From contig NW_026705732.1 of the NCBI RefSeq assembly GCF_029867415.1, positions 186,001-250,000 on the forward strand: a stretch of 64,000 nt of DNA, in the 5' to 3' direction. Position numbers and translations under genes: made by a program. Source of the DNA: Vicia villosa (Eukaryota; Streptophyta; Magnoliopsida; Fabales; Fabaceae). Under the pieces are notes generated by a model. The model did no database searches, had not been told where the DNA came from, and worked only from the letters and a program-made list of their open reading frames with translations. Within the stretch, counting starts at the first letter, position 1; every line of letters begins with the position of its first letter. This document shows, in pieces, positions 1-11,649 of the stretch.

Positions 1-19
1 TCATTCAGTCTTGTCATGA

Positions 20-654
20 CTAGGCATAGGAGCGGTGATCACCATAGGAGTTTTCAAGAGGGTAGAATTTGATTTCCCCGTCATCGATCAGATCTTGAAT
101 CTTATTCTTCAATGTCCGCCAATTGTTTATGTAATGTCCAGGACTGTTGGAATGGTACGCGCACTTCGCATTGAGTTTATAGCCAAGAGTGGAGGTGTTA
201 GGAGTCTTAGGAGGGTCCGTCAGAGTAATCAATTCGATCTTCAACAGATGTTGTAATGCTTGAGCCAATGTCATATTAATTTTGGTGAATTGACGTTTAG
301 GTGCATCTGGCTTGTGTCGTTGTTGTGGAGCTGGTGTAGAGATCAGAACTGTCCAACAGATTGGTTGCGTTCATTACGGCCTTTCTGGTTGTGCACAACA
401 TCAGCTATATGAGGTTCCTCAGGTGAAATGAAATCAATGATCTTGTCATCGATTAAATCTTGAATCTTATGCTTCAATGGTCCATAATCCTTAGTGTCAT
501 GACCAAGATTGTTCGAACAATAAGCACATCCCGCATTGTAATTGTACCCAGGAATAGGAGTGCCTTCAATTCTTCTAGTCCCTTGGCTGAGTTCAGAATC
601 AAAGTTTGGGATGTTCTGAGCTTGAATGTGTTTGACTGATTGCTCGAAATCCAT
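20..654 (-). pseudogene. Collapsed gag of family II element, copy 1
   Basis: On the minus strand an N-terminal piece starting MDFEQSVKHIQAQN (ATG at 654) is joined after about 35 codons directly to a zinc-knuckle segment, GCAYCSNNLGHDTKDY. A second knuckle segment follows at 20-274 (CAYHSNSPGHYINNW). The intact family I gag (27848-29188) has the same N-terminus, a gag core of about 300 residues and a single knuckle. This copy has therefore lost the core and kept two tandem knuckle blocks. In both knuckles the last Cys is replaced (Tyr in the first, Trp in the second), so neither should bind zinc normally. Stop codons separate the blocks. I infer a dead gag relic. Confidence 0.8.
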
Positions 655-1873
655 TTGTGCTGAAGTAAACAGCAAGAGAGGATGAGATACCTGTTGTGAG
701 AAACCTGTTATGTGATGTTATGAATGCAAATGCAATGCTTTCAAGGTTCTTTAGGAAATTTAGTTCACGACATATAGAAATTAAATTGTTCGGAGCCTTG
801 TTTGAAGAACTCTAACTTTCTTCTTTGAACATCCTTCTTTGAGAATCAAGATCATCATATCGAGTGGGTCATCCCCTCTGATTCGGGATATCTCTGAATT
901 TGAAGGTACATGGCTAGAGGAAAATAAATCCTCTTGCCCCTTGATAGGTATGATGTCTTTAAACTGGAAGGCATACGGCCAGAGGAAAATAAATCCTCTT
1001 GCCCCTTAATGGGTACGGTGTCTTTGATTTGGAAGACAAATGGCCAGAGGAAATTAAATCCTCTTGCCCCTAGATAGGAATTTCATCCTTGACAAGTGCA
1101 CCTGAAACTGTGTGCCCTAAATTCCTAAGATCCTTGTAAGGGTTAGTTAACATGATATGTTATGATGTCATGATGTCATGCACATGTAATGCATTAAGTA
1201 AAGCATAAGGTAATAAGGACGAAATGTCCTACAAGGAAATCAGAAGGTTAGATAACAAACACAAGCAAGTCACACAAGTGTCCTTAGGTCTAAAGGCTTG
1301 CATGGAGTTTAGATCATGTGAGATACCCTTCCCCAAAGGTATTTCTAAGGATAAAGATGATATCAGCAACGGGTTCTAGCGAGTTACCCAGAATTGTCAG
1401 CCCTCTTAAAGCACCCTCGAACATGATACATACATACCATGCAATGATACTTTGAGAAAGAACCTATCTGAATTGTAGTATCGGGTAGCGACTATGTTCT
1501 CAACATACATCAAGAGTACTCCCCCCACTACCTTCCTAAAAGTCAAGATGGGTTAAAGGTAACTAAAGGTCCTTAAGCTCCGACTCACCCACAGACATCC
1601 GCACGAACCTCCCTCATACAAGAGAAGCATGCAAACACCCGTAGAGGCCTAAATTAAGCGTGAACTCTCATATTGACCAATCCTCCACATACATGAAGGA
1701 GGTCGCCATGACTATGCCACTTCCTATCTTAGATGTACTTGAATTCGGATGTAGGACTCATCCTTCTGATAATTCCCAAAACCGCCCTGAAAAATAAAGC
1801 AAACAAAGAAAACAATAGAAAACATTTAAGTGAATCCTAAACTTTTAAGGTAAACCACTCTTTTATAAGAAAA

Positions 1874-1894
1874 TCCTCGCCAACACAGTCACTA
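1874..1894 (-). other. Degenerate primer-binding site next to LTR IIa
   Basis: This sits where the PBS of the other copies sits, just outside the LTR end, but reads with several mismatches to TGGCGACTCTGCTGGGGA. It is better kept beside LTR IIb (11464-11481, one mismatch). The copy would prime poorly. Confidence 0.55.
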
Positions 1895-2034
1895 GTTCTG
1901 TAATACGGTGAACTGACTTTATTGAAATGTGCGGATAGCAAGAGTCGCCACCGACTTTTATTTTATCCAATAGTAAGGCTAAAATAACAGAAAAAACCTT
2001 TTAAAAGAGATTTGAGTTCGGGGGGTAAGTTATA

Positions 2035-2061
2035 CAAAGGGGAGGTGTAAAGCACCCTTTG
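2035..2061 (-). other. Conserved LTR stem-loop (family II, LTR IIa)
   Basis: Inverted repeat CAAAGGG/CCCTTTG with an inner GGTG/CACC pairing, about 136 bp from the LTR 3' end. The same design recurs in all LTR families of the window. Confidence 0.65.
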
Positions 2062-3728
2062 CATCCATGGTTATCCATGGGCTCTTAATTGCTTAACTCA
2101 CTTTGTTTTCAAAAATGTTTGAATTGTTTGAAAAGTGGAGTGTGAATAGAAATTTTGTATAAGAACTTTAGCTTGTAAATAAGCGTAGTCTTTTGAAAAG
2201 TATTTGAAAATTAGGTGGAAAAAGAGTTTGAATTTTGAATTTGAATTGAGCAAGAAATTAAAAGCTACCTACCCTAAGTTTGAAAAATCGTTCTTTTAGC
2301 TTTTCAGCGCGAAAGGGTCTATCCATACCATGAGAGGGCAGGAAGTCTTTCAATCGGATGTTTAAGGGTCATCAAGAATAATCGTTCGCCACAAGACTGT
2401 CCCATGCCATAAAGAGGGCAGGTAGTCTAAGGGAATGATATAATAGTCATTTTATCTTTTTAGGCATCATGCGAGGATACCTTAGAAATTGGGACAATTA
2501 TTCTTTATAAGGCAACCTCGAGGGAGTATCAATAACTTTGAAGGCAACAGGCAATATTGCTTTAGGTATCCTCGGAATCGAGGGACTTGACTAATTTAGG
2601 CAACAAATTTAAGGCAACAAGCATCAATAATAAGGCAACAAGGCAACCAGAGGGATTACCCTAAAGCTGTGTGTGTGGCACAATCATGTGGTTAACTTCG
2701 ATGATATTTATCTTGTAAATTAGTGATCTATATTCAGTTAATAGTCTTGCACTCCCTAAGATTACTAAACTCAGCAGTCAATATCATACGGAAATTAGAA
2801 GGCAGAAAATATAAAGTCCTACGCTATTACAATAAACACCTGTGGGCGGGAAGAATAAAGGCAGAAAATAAACATATAACTATTACAAACAAAAAAAAAA
2901 CCTTGCACGCCTATACACATTTTCTAGAATTTAAATAGATTAAAATAAAGGTATAAAATTAAATAAATAATTAAAATTAAAGGCAGAAATTTAAATAAAT
3001 GCAAAAATAAAATAAACAATTAAAGACATGCGACATACACTAGAGTGGGAGATGATAAGAGAATTTGCGAAAAAATGCAGTTTAGAAAAATCATGGTTAA
3101 AAAGCCTTATGGCTAAAAAAAGATCTAAGGGTAAAAGCCTAAAACCTAGCCTACAGTTTTGATCAAGGTTTAAAATTACACCAATTATGCAGTAAAAATC
3201 TAAATCCTAATTAAGTTAGCCTAAATTACCTAATTAAATTAATTAGTAGATTAAAAAACCTAAATTAAATTAAAAACCCTAATTATTTAATTAATTAAAA
3301 TTATATAACCTAAAAATATTCTAAATTAATTCATTAATTAAATAACCTAAAACTAAATATCTAAGCTAATTAAATTATTTAATTGTTATTAAAATTAACC
3401 TTAGTCAAAATAACATAACTAATTATTTAAGAAATCTAATTAAAAAGGGTTTGTTAAAAAAACTTAAGTAAATAAAAATGTCAAAAGTAGAAAAATAAGG
3501 AGAAGAAAATAGAAGACCAAAACAATAAAATAAAAAAAATGAAGAAAACCTGGTATCCCTGTGTGGGAGATTTATGAGATTCCATGGTGTGCCCTCGTTC
3601 CTAGCTGTTGGATCTGCATCTGGGCGTGACCGGACGGTGAGGATCTGAGGGTGTGTGGCGTGTAATCGTGCGTGAATGTATTGGATCTGCAGCATGTCAC
3701 TTTTATGAAAAAAATAAAAGCAAAGCGT

Positions 3729-3796
3729 CAGAACCTGGGATCGTACCTAGGTCATGAGGTTTGTTAACTACCATGGCTTTGCCAACTAGACTTAAA
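3729..3796 (-). other. tRNA-like block in LTR IIa
   Basis: In the LTR sense strand there is an A-box-like TCTAGTTGGCAAAGC (3790-3776) and a B-box-like GGTACGATCC (3747-3738), 28 nt apart as in a tRNA gene. T-runs follow at 3717-3705. The B box has one change from GGTTCGATCC. I do not call this a working tRNA gene, since the acceptor stem is not convincing. Confidence 0.55.
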
Positions 3797-5994
3797 CGAA
3801 TAGGTGTTAATCAAACGCACAAAATAATATAAGTATATAAATCAAAGTTAATGACGGGATCAAAACCAAAGTCTCAGCATGGGCCCCACTGTTGACTGGA
3901 TGGGCGAATGGCGTTTGGAGAGAGGAAGTCATATTATTGACCAGCCAATGGAGACTAGCCACGCGAATTCAACTCTATCCATGCACTGTTCATCATCTCT
4001 TTCAAACTATTGGCTACGATTTTGCTTGGATCTCTGCGACCAATTAGCTGCGGAAATTCGTAGCAAGACCTGGAAAAAGAAAAACTCATGGAAACACGTT
4101 AAACAGAAATCATGAGTGCCCATATCCACTATTTGGGCCCCTATGAATCCAATAGTGGTGGTCTTTTGTCATGGAACGGCCGGAAAACACGAAAACGAGA
4201 GAACTCATTCATCTTGCCCTAACCATGGCATTCCTCCATACTTGCGTCGATTTTTCCGTTTAGTGATTCAAACCTCCCCTAAACTTCATCAAAAACTTAA
4301 ACACGCCATTAAATCATGTTGAAACCCGATGGAAATAGAGATACGAAAAGCAAAAGTATGTATGAATATGTGTGATTGTTACATACGTTATGGATGCTTT
4401 AAGAGTTTAAAAACAACGCATTCTTACTCTCTTTTACCTCAGGAAGGGTTTGAGATCATTCTTTTCCTTTGAGAGTGGCTGGATTTCCCAATACAAATTC
4501 CTCACTTTCTTGAAGAATATGGCAACGTGAAACCCTTATTCTTTCTCCTCTTTTTTCATCCCCTACATCATTAGGGTTACTGTGTATATATATTAGAAGC
4601 CTTAGGTTAATTTTGTGGGCTTGGATATTATGGTTAAGAGGTCCCTTAAAATTTTGAAGAAAACATCATGTTTCTTTCTTAATTTGGCCATCATGCTTCA
4701 CAATCCTAATAGCACGAATTTGGACTCTATTATATGATTATTAGGGCCCTTGAATGATTAAAAGTGAACCCATACAACTTATCCTATTATTTTTATGATT
4801 TTACTTAATTATTTTAGCTTTTTAATGAATAAAAAATCCAACTAAATTAAATAAAAGTCATAAAAATATGAGGGCAGGTTTATGGGCTCCTTATTGGGTC
4901 ACAAACATGTTTAGAGCAAAGAACTTAGACCCACTAGCCCAAAAATGAAAATTTGTCCAACTAGGGTTTTATGCATTTTCTCAATTTTCCCTAACTTCTG
5001 TCGATCATAACTCCTTCAATATTTGTCATATGAAGATGTTCTAGGACTTTCTGGAAAGCCCGAGATGTCCTTTACAAGCCACTTTAGAAGCTTTTTTTCA
5101 TTTGAGGACTTTATCTTGATGATATTGCTCTTGACAAAAATCAGCTCTTTGCGATCTCCTAGAAGGACCTGTAATGTTTTGGCTCATATCTCTTATGCGG
5201 AAGCATTTCTTGACCTTGGGCTCAACATCAAAGTTGTAGAGAATGAAATTTCCTTGAGAATAGGCTTTTGTTGGGAAATTTCTGATAAAGTATGAAAGAG
5301 ATATGGTCAGTCAAAGTTAGGTTGACTTTTAGTTAAAAACCTTAATTTAGAAACTTGTCCTTCGGTTGATTTCTGAGCTTTCCTCGATGAATCATGATCA
5401 ATACTTGAATAATTGATGAATGATACCTAAAAATAAGGATGTTTACCAAAAATCATGAGTTTTGACTGTACTTTGACCACAGTTGACTTTTAGGCCAAAC
5501 TAGTCAACTGTTGACTATCTGAGCTATTGACTGAGCAATCTTGTGAATTGAAGCTTGAAACTTGGCATGAGGATTATTTGAATCATATGAGAGGCCATGA
5601 GATCCATTTGAGATGTCAGAATCTGATTTTACCTTGAGAAATGCAAAACCCTAGTTTAGAGGCTGTTGTTTAGGAGAGAGTCTGCATGCTTCCTTCTTGT
5701 GTATCTTTGAGCATTTGAAAGTTAGATGGACTGAAATATGATGGGCAAATTTTGTGGTATGACAGCTGCCCCTGTTTAATCTTCTTATATCTGAGGATGT
5801 AGATTGGCATGTGTGCCTGTTGGAATCTGAAGGTAGAAGAGGATTGAACACTAGAATACCCAGGAATTTGCCCTAGCTGAAGTATGGACTTTTGTCGGAG
5901 ATGGGCTTGAAGATACCATCCAGGTGTTTGGAAAATATGTATGATTGAGATGGGCTTAAAGATGCCATCCAGCTTGATAGACTTGAGAGTCAGA

Positions 5995-6480
5995 CTACGT
6001 CGTACGTTAGACCGTATTTAAAGAATATACTTAGGATGAGTCGTACGTTAGACTAGAGGATGGGTCATGCATTAGACCGGATCCACTTTGTATCGGTAGA
6101 TGTCTGGAAAGCCGTGCGTTAGTCTGGAGGATGAGTCGTGCATTAGACTGAATCCAATTGCATTGGTAGATGTCTGGAAAGCCGTGCGTTAGGCTGAAGG
6201 ACGGGTCGTGCGTTAGACCGGATCCAATTGCATTGATAAATGTTTGGAAAGTCGTGCGTTAGGCTGAAATTTAGGACGAGTCATACGTTAGACTGGGTCC
6301 GATTGCACTGATAAATGTCTGGAAAAGCCGTACGTTAGGCTGTAGGATAGGTCGTACGTTAGACCAGGTTCCCTGTGTTGATAGTTCTCAGAATACACCA
6401 TACGTCAAGTTGTATCCTAGAATGAGTCGTGCGTTAGACTGGACCCTTTGTATTGAGAAGTACCAGAATGAGCCATGAGT
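5995..6480 (-). repeat. Imperfect tandem repeats, 'gtcgtgcgttagacc' type
   Basis: Phrases of the form gtcgtgcgttagaccg and tgtctggaaagccgtgcgtt recur with diverged spacers. Family I has counterparts at 25060-25610 (catacattagaccatatctg). It lies in the 3' untranslated part of the element, a position where Tat/Ogre elements often carry tandem repeats. Confidence 0.75.
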
Positions 6481-6529
6481 TAGGCTGCATCTAAGCTTAG
6501 TATGTTGAGAAGTGTCTGTTGGGGATCGA

Positions 6530-7350
6530 TCGAGTCAGCACCGTTCGTAGTAACTAAGTTAGACCTTTGAAGGATGATCGTGTCTACACCGTTCGTGATG
6601 ATAGAGTTAGATCCTGGAATGCTGATTGTGTCAGAACCGTTCGTACTAACTGAATTAGACTTTGGAAGGTTGATCGTGTCCGCACCGTTCGTGATGATGG
6701 AATTAGATCCTTGAGAGTTGATCATGTCAGTATCGTTCGTAATAACTGAATTAGATCAGAGATATGATCGTGTCTACACCGTTCGTGATGATAGAATTAG
6801 ATCTTTTGTTGTGTCAGCACCGTTCGTAGTAACTAAATTAGATCAGAGATATGATCGTGTCTACACCGTTCGTGATGATAGAATTAGATCTTTTGTCGTG
6901 TCAGCACCGTTCGTAGTAACTGAATTAGATCAGAGATATGATCGTGTCTACACCGTTCGTGATGATAGAATTAGATCTTTTGTCGTGTCAGCACCGTTCG
7001 TAGTAACTGAATTAGACTTGGGAAAATTTGATCGTGTCCACACCGTTTATGATGATGGAATGAGATCTTTTGTCGTGTCAGTACCGTTCATAATAACTGA
7101 ATTAGACTTGGAGAGATGATCGTGTCCACACCGTTCGTGATGATGGACTCAGCTCTTGGAAGGTTGACCGTGTCAGTACCGTTCGTAGTAACTGAATTAG
7201 ATCTCAGAAAGATGACCGTGTCTACACCGTTCGTGATGATAGAATTAGATCTTAGAGAGTTGACCGTGTCAGTACCGTTCGTAGTAACAGAATTAGATCT
7301 TGGAGAGATGATCGTGTCTACACCGTTCGTGATGATAGAATTAGATCTTT
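6530..7350 (-). repeat. 87-bp tandem repeat built of two ~43-bp half-units
   Basis: The phrase tgtctacaccgttcgtgatg starts at 6771, 6858 and 6945, exactly 87 bp apart. Each unit alternates a 'ctacaccgttcgtgatga' half with a 'cagcaccgttcgtagtaac' half. Flanking copies are more diverged. The open frames over this block (6480-6725, 6718-7119, 7116-7352) are a by-product of the repeat and not a protein. Confidence 0.85.
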
Positions 7351-9588
7351 GAAAATTTGGAGATATTGTTTATCTGCTTGTACTTGTATCCTGAAAAAGG
7401 TAAATTTAGTCTTTATGCAATGTCATGATGCATGTATTATGCGACGAGTCGCTCAAAATAAATGAGAAACTTGCGTGTTATGTATGAATTCATTATGAGG
7501 TAATATATGCAATGTATGAATATGTTTATGACATATGATATGTGAATATGATTTATGTTGTCTTGATTGAGAAAATAAATCTCTATGTCCTTATGATTTT
7601 GTTGTCTGATCTTGTCTTGAAGATGCTCAGCTAGAGATTTATGATTTCTGCTTGGGGATGAAAGCGGTTTGAATGACTGATCCTGATGTACCCTGACAAG
7701 GGATAAGAGAGATGAGTAACCCTGTTTGGAGAAGAGAAAAAGTGTCGGGGAACCGAAAATGTCGAAGATGTAAACTCCGTTGAGGAACTAAGTTTTTGTT
7801 GGGACGAGAACATTTGAAGGTATCTTCTTAATGATTACTCTGTGGGGATATGATCCTGTGTACCCGGCTTTGTGGGAAGGCATGAATGCTTTGAATATTG
7901 CCCCCGGTGATTTATAGCTCTTGCCATTCTTGGACTTATATTGATTAGGACACACTACTGAGTATTGATCAAGATGTCAAACTGGACTTGCATAGATTTG
8001 CCCCTGCTAGTAGGGACTTTTGGAAAGAGTCGCCTCGCGAGGACTTTATGAGATGTGCACTATGGGCGACATGCCCCTAGTAATCATAGGCCCAAGACAA
8101 TGTCCCATGTTGATTGGAAAATAGCCTTAGATCTATTTGGATGCATGTCCTTGATTGTTTTGGCATCCTTGAGAGATTCTCGGAATCTGGACTTGATTGC
8201 CCCAGATTGATCGGGAAGTAGTTTGAAACCCACTTGGGATGTATGCCTTTGACTGTTTGGCATTTGAGAGATTCTTGGAATCTTGACTTGATTGCCCCAG
8301 ATTGATTGGGCAAAACGTGCCATGCCCCTTGTATACGCAGGAGACATTGCTTCCTGGAGTAATCTTTGTTGGTCGGGATAACTTTGAGTCATTAGTCATA
8401 CCCTGTGCAAATTCTTTATGTTGCTAACATTTGAAATTATGTAGCAGAATATGTTTAATAATGAATTCATGAGATGCAAGACGTCTTGAGTTTTTGAAAA
8501 ACATTAAAACAGGAGATGTAAAAGCATGATATTTGTAAAAACGTGATATTTGTAAAACAAAATATCAACTCAGTATTTTTGGTAAACCTTAAGGAGTCAG
8601 GATACCTTTTGGTGACAGTATGCTTTCGAACTAACCATGCTTCAGTTAGGACTTTCAAAGGTTGTAACGTGTGGCTTGGTTCATGGTTTAAGAAACAAAG
8701 GATAAAGGCTCAAAATTTTATTTATACCCATCCCAATCTTCGTGATATTCTTCGATCCTATGCTCAGTTAACTTTGTGTTTAATTCCTAGCGTAGCTTGA
8801 GGTCGTAACATTGACATCTGATGATGGTTGAAGCACCAGCAGTTTATTTGGACAGGCATACATCCTTTTTTGTAATTCTTTTTGCTTTGGTCGAGGATTT
8901 GTAGTGATCTCTTTTTTTACTTTGATTTTTGTTATCCCTAACTTTTGCCTGAACTGCTTATTTTATGATTACAGTCAGCGGGATGTTTCGACTTTTCGAT
9001 AAGTCTCCTTCATAGGTTTTGACTTAACAACTTTTTTCTTTTTGGTGGATATTGACTGCATGATTTCTTGGTTGCGAGAATCCATCATTATTTGGTGTAA
9101 ACAACAGCTAGCATAATTGGGTTAACTGAGTAACTACCCTGCCCCAGGTTATGACTAAGGGTTTTAAATTGTGCAAGAAAGAAAACTTCTACTCCTTAGG
9201 CTCAAAGGGGTTGACGAGGGATTAACATCCTTATATCTCTACTGTTTAGGAATTGAAACAATGCCTGTACATCGTCAGCATAGTCTGTTCAAAAGCATAC
9301 TGTATGAGGTTGCGGTATCATTTTCGTCATCCTCCCTTTAAAGGCTTACGGCTTAGCAGGAGTTGAATATCACAAAACATATACAAGGTAAAGACAAAAT
9401 TTAAAATGAGTGATAGCGAAATAATTTATTCAAGACAAACATATGCAATGCACTGATGATGATTATTAAAACAGATAATGTCTATCAGGAGTCAAATGTT
9501 TAAACAAACAGCAAAGAAACTTGCAAATGAAAGTAGATCTAATGATCCAAAAGTTCATCCGTCTAGACGTTAGTCAGTCTTTCCATGA

Positions 9589-10228
9589 CTAGGCATAGGA
9601 GCGGTGATCACCATAAGAGTTTTCAAGAGGGTAGAATTTGATTTCCCCGTCATCGATCAGATCTTGAATCTTATTCTTCAATGTCCGGCAATTGTTTGTG
9701 TAATGTCCAGGACTGTTGGAATAGTACGCGCACTTCGAATTGAGTTTATAGCCAGGAGTGAAGGTGTTAGGATTCTTAGGAGGGTCCCTAAGAGTAATCA
9801 ATTCGATCTTAAACAGATGTTGTAATGCTTGAGCCAATTTCATATTAATTTTGGTGAATTGACGCTTAGGTGGATCTGGCTTGTGTCGTTGTTGTGGAGC
9901 TGGTGTAGAGATCAGAACTGCCCAACAGATTGGTTGCGTTCATTACGGCCTTTCTGGTTGTGCACAACATCATCTATATGAGGTTCCTCAGGTGAAATGA
10001 AATCAATGATCTTGTCATTGATTAAGTCTTGAATCTTATGCTTCAATGGTCCATAATCCTTAGTGTCATGACCAAGATTGTTCGAACAATAAGCACATCC
10101 CGCATTGTAATTGTACCCAGGAATAGGAGTGCCTTCAATTCTTCTTGCCCATTGGCTGAGTTCAGAATCAAAGTTTGGGATCGGATGTTCTGAGCCTGAA
10201 GGTGTTTGACTGATTGCTCGAAATCCAT
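9589..10228 (-). pseudogene. Collapsed gag of family II element, copy 2
   Basis: Same layout as 20-654: an N-terminal MDFEQSVKHLQAQN piece, loss of the gag core, then two zinc-knuckle blocks. Here the first block is shifted out of frame after ELKALL. The second block (9589-9843) keeps a complete C-x2-[HY]-x5-H-x4-C pattern (CAYYSNSPGHYTNNC), although the first His position is Tyr. The deletion is shared by both copies, so it happened before the copies formed and is typical of the family rather than local decay. Confidence 0.8.
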
Positions 10229-11463
10229 TTGTGCTGAAGTAAACAGCAAGAGAGGATGAGATACCTGTTGTGAGAAACTTGTTATGCGATGTTATGAATG
10301 CAAATGCAATGCTTTCAAGGATCTTTAGTAAATTTAGTTAACGACATATAGAAATTAAATTGGTCGCAGCCTTGTCTGAAGAACTCTGACTTTCGTCTTG
10401 GAACATCCTTCTTTGAGAATCAAGCTCATCATATCGAGTGGGTCATCGCCTCTGATTCGGGATATCTCTGAATTTGAAGGTACATGGCTAGAGGAAAATA
10501 AATCCTCTTGCCCCTTGATAGGTATGATGTCTTTAAACTGGAAGGCATACGGCCAGAGGAAAATAAATCCTCTTGCCCCTTGATGGGTACGATGTCTTTG
10601 ATTTGGAAGGCAAATGGCCAGAGGAAATTAAATCCTCTTGCCCCTAGATAGGAATTCCGTCCTTGACAAGAGCACCTGAAACTGTGCGCCCTAAATTCCT
10701 AAGATCCTTGTAAGGGTTAGTTAACATGATATGTTATGACGTCATGATGTGATGCACATGTAATGCTTTAAGTAAAGCATAAGGTAATAAGGACGAAATG
10801 TCCTACAAGGAAAACCTGCAAGGAAATCGGAGGGTTAGATAACAAACACGAGCAAGTCACACAAGTGTCCTTAGGTCGAAAGGCTTGCATGGAGTTTAGA
10901 TCATGTGAGATACCCTTCCCCAAAGGTATTTCTAAGGATAAAGATGATATCAGCAACGGTTTCTACCGAGTTACCCAGAATTGTCAGCCCTCCTAAAGCA
11001 CCCTCAAACATGATACATACATACCATGCAATGATACTTTGAGAAAGAACCAATCTGAGTTATAGTATCGGGTAGCGACTATGCTCTCAACATACATCAA
11101 GAGTAGTCCCCCCACTACGTTCCTAAAAGTCAAGATGGGTTAAAGGTAACTAAAGGTCCTTAAGCTCCGACTCACCCACAGACATCCGCACGAACCTCCC
11201 TCATACAAGAGAAGCATGCAAACACTCGTAGAGTCCTAACTTAAGAATGAACTCTCATATTGACCAATCCTCCACATACATGAAGGAGGTCGCCATGACT
11301 ATGCCACTTCCTATCTTAGATGTACTTGAATCCGGGTGTAGGACTCGTCCTTCAGTTAATTCCCAAAACCGCCCTGAAAAATAAAGCAAACAAAACAAAC
11401 AATAGAAAACATTTAAGTGAATCCTAAACTTTTAAGGTAAACCTCTCTTTTATAAGAAAATTC

Positions 11464-11481
11464 TCCCCAGCAGAGTCGTCA
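11464..11481 (-). other. Primer-binding site of family II element
   Basis: Reverse complement of TGGCGACTCTGCTGGGGA with one mismatch, separated by 4 nt (GAAC in sense) from the LTR end at 11486. It matches the 18-nt site used by family I. From memory, Ogre elements are reported to prime from a tRNA-Arg; this needs checking. Confidence 0.75.
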
Positions 11482-11622
11482 GTTCTGTAATACGGTGAAC
11501 TCACTTTATTGAAATGTGCGGATAGCAAGAGTCGCCACCGACTTTTATTTTATCTAATAGAAAGGCTAAAAGAACAGAAAAAAACCTTTTAAAAGAGATT
11601 TGAGTTCGGGGGGTAAGTTATA

Positions 11623-11649
11623 CAAAGGGAAGGTGTAAAGCACCCTTTG
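11623..11649 (-). other. Conserved LTR stem-loop (family II, LTR IIb)
   Basis: CAAAGGG and CCCTTTG arms around GGTG...CACC, with the AA (sense TT) bulge intact. LTR IIa has one base changed in the same place. Confidence 0.65.

Larger units (their letters stand above)
1..1898 (-). mobile_element. Partial internal region of a family II non-autonomous Ogre-like element
   Basis: This stretch repeats 9572-11485 nearly base for base, so it is the gag-side part of another family II internal region, entering from the left window edge. On the minus strand it runs from the primer-binding side (high coordinates) to a collapsed gag (low coordinates). It also carries short repeats around 900-1080 with the phrase aaatcctcttgcccct, which recur at 10,480-10,650, 29,450-29,545 and 44,540-44,635. 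No pol sequence is seen. Its right end adjoins the LTR at 1899, so this LTR has internal sequence on both sides. Confidence 0.85.
1899..5764 (-). mobile_element. Family II LTR, left copy (LTR IIa)
   Basis: A 3866-bp LTR on the minus strand. Its 5' end (TGTCATACC) is at 5764 and its 3' end (GTATTACA) at 1899. It is collinear with LTR IIb at 11486-15350 with only scattered differences. To the right it meets a polypurine-type tract (sense ACAGGGGCAGC), and to the left a PBS-like site. It therefore serves both as the 3' LTR of the element at 5765-15350 and as the 5' LTR of a further element to the left. A possible promoter is the sense TATATATA at 4592-4585. It holds a tRNA-like block at 3729-3796 and the conserved stem-loop at 2035-2061. 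No coding sequence; the short ORFs are chance. Confidence 0.9.
5765..11485 (-). mobile_element. Internal region of family II non-autonomous element
   Basis: 5721 bp between LTR IIa and LTR IIb. In sense order (right to left) it has a PBS (11481-11464), a non-coding leader, collapsed gag (10228-9589), a long non-coding 3' region, two tandem-repeat blocks (7350-5995) and a polypurine tract touching LTR IIa. There is no protease, RT, RNase H or integrase. The non-coding parts match 24680-30375 of family I at lower identity, for example around 9110-9360 against 27410-27640, so the two families share an ancestor. Movement must have relied on proteins from another element. Confidence 0.85.

Noticed and set aside
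6718..7352. Two adjacent plus-strand open frames with repeated residues (VVTELDQRYDRVYTV and similar)
   Set aside because: They are translations of the 87-bp and related tandem repeats. Frame openness comes from the unit length being divisible by three, not from coding selection.
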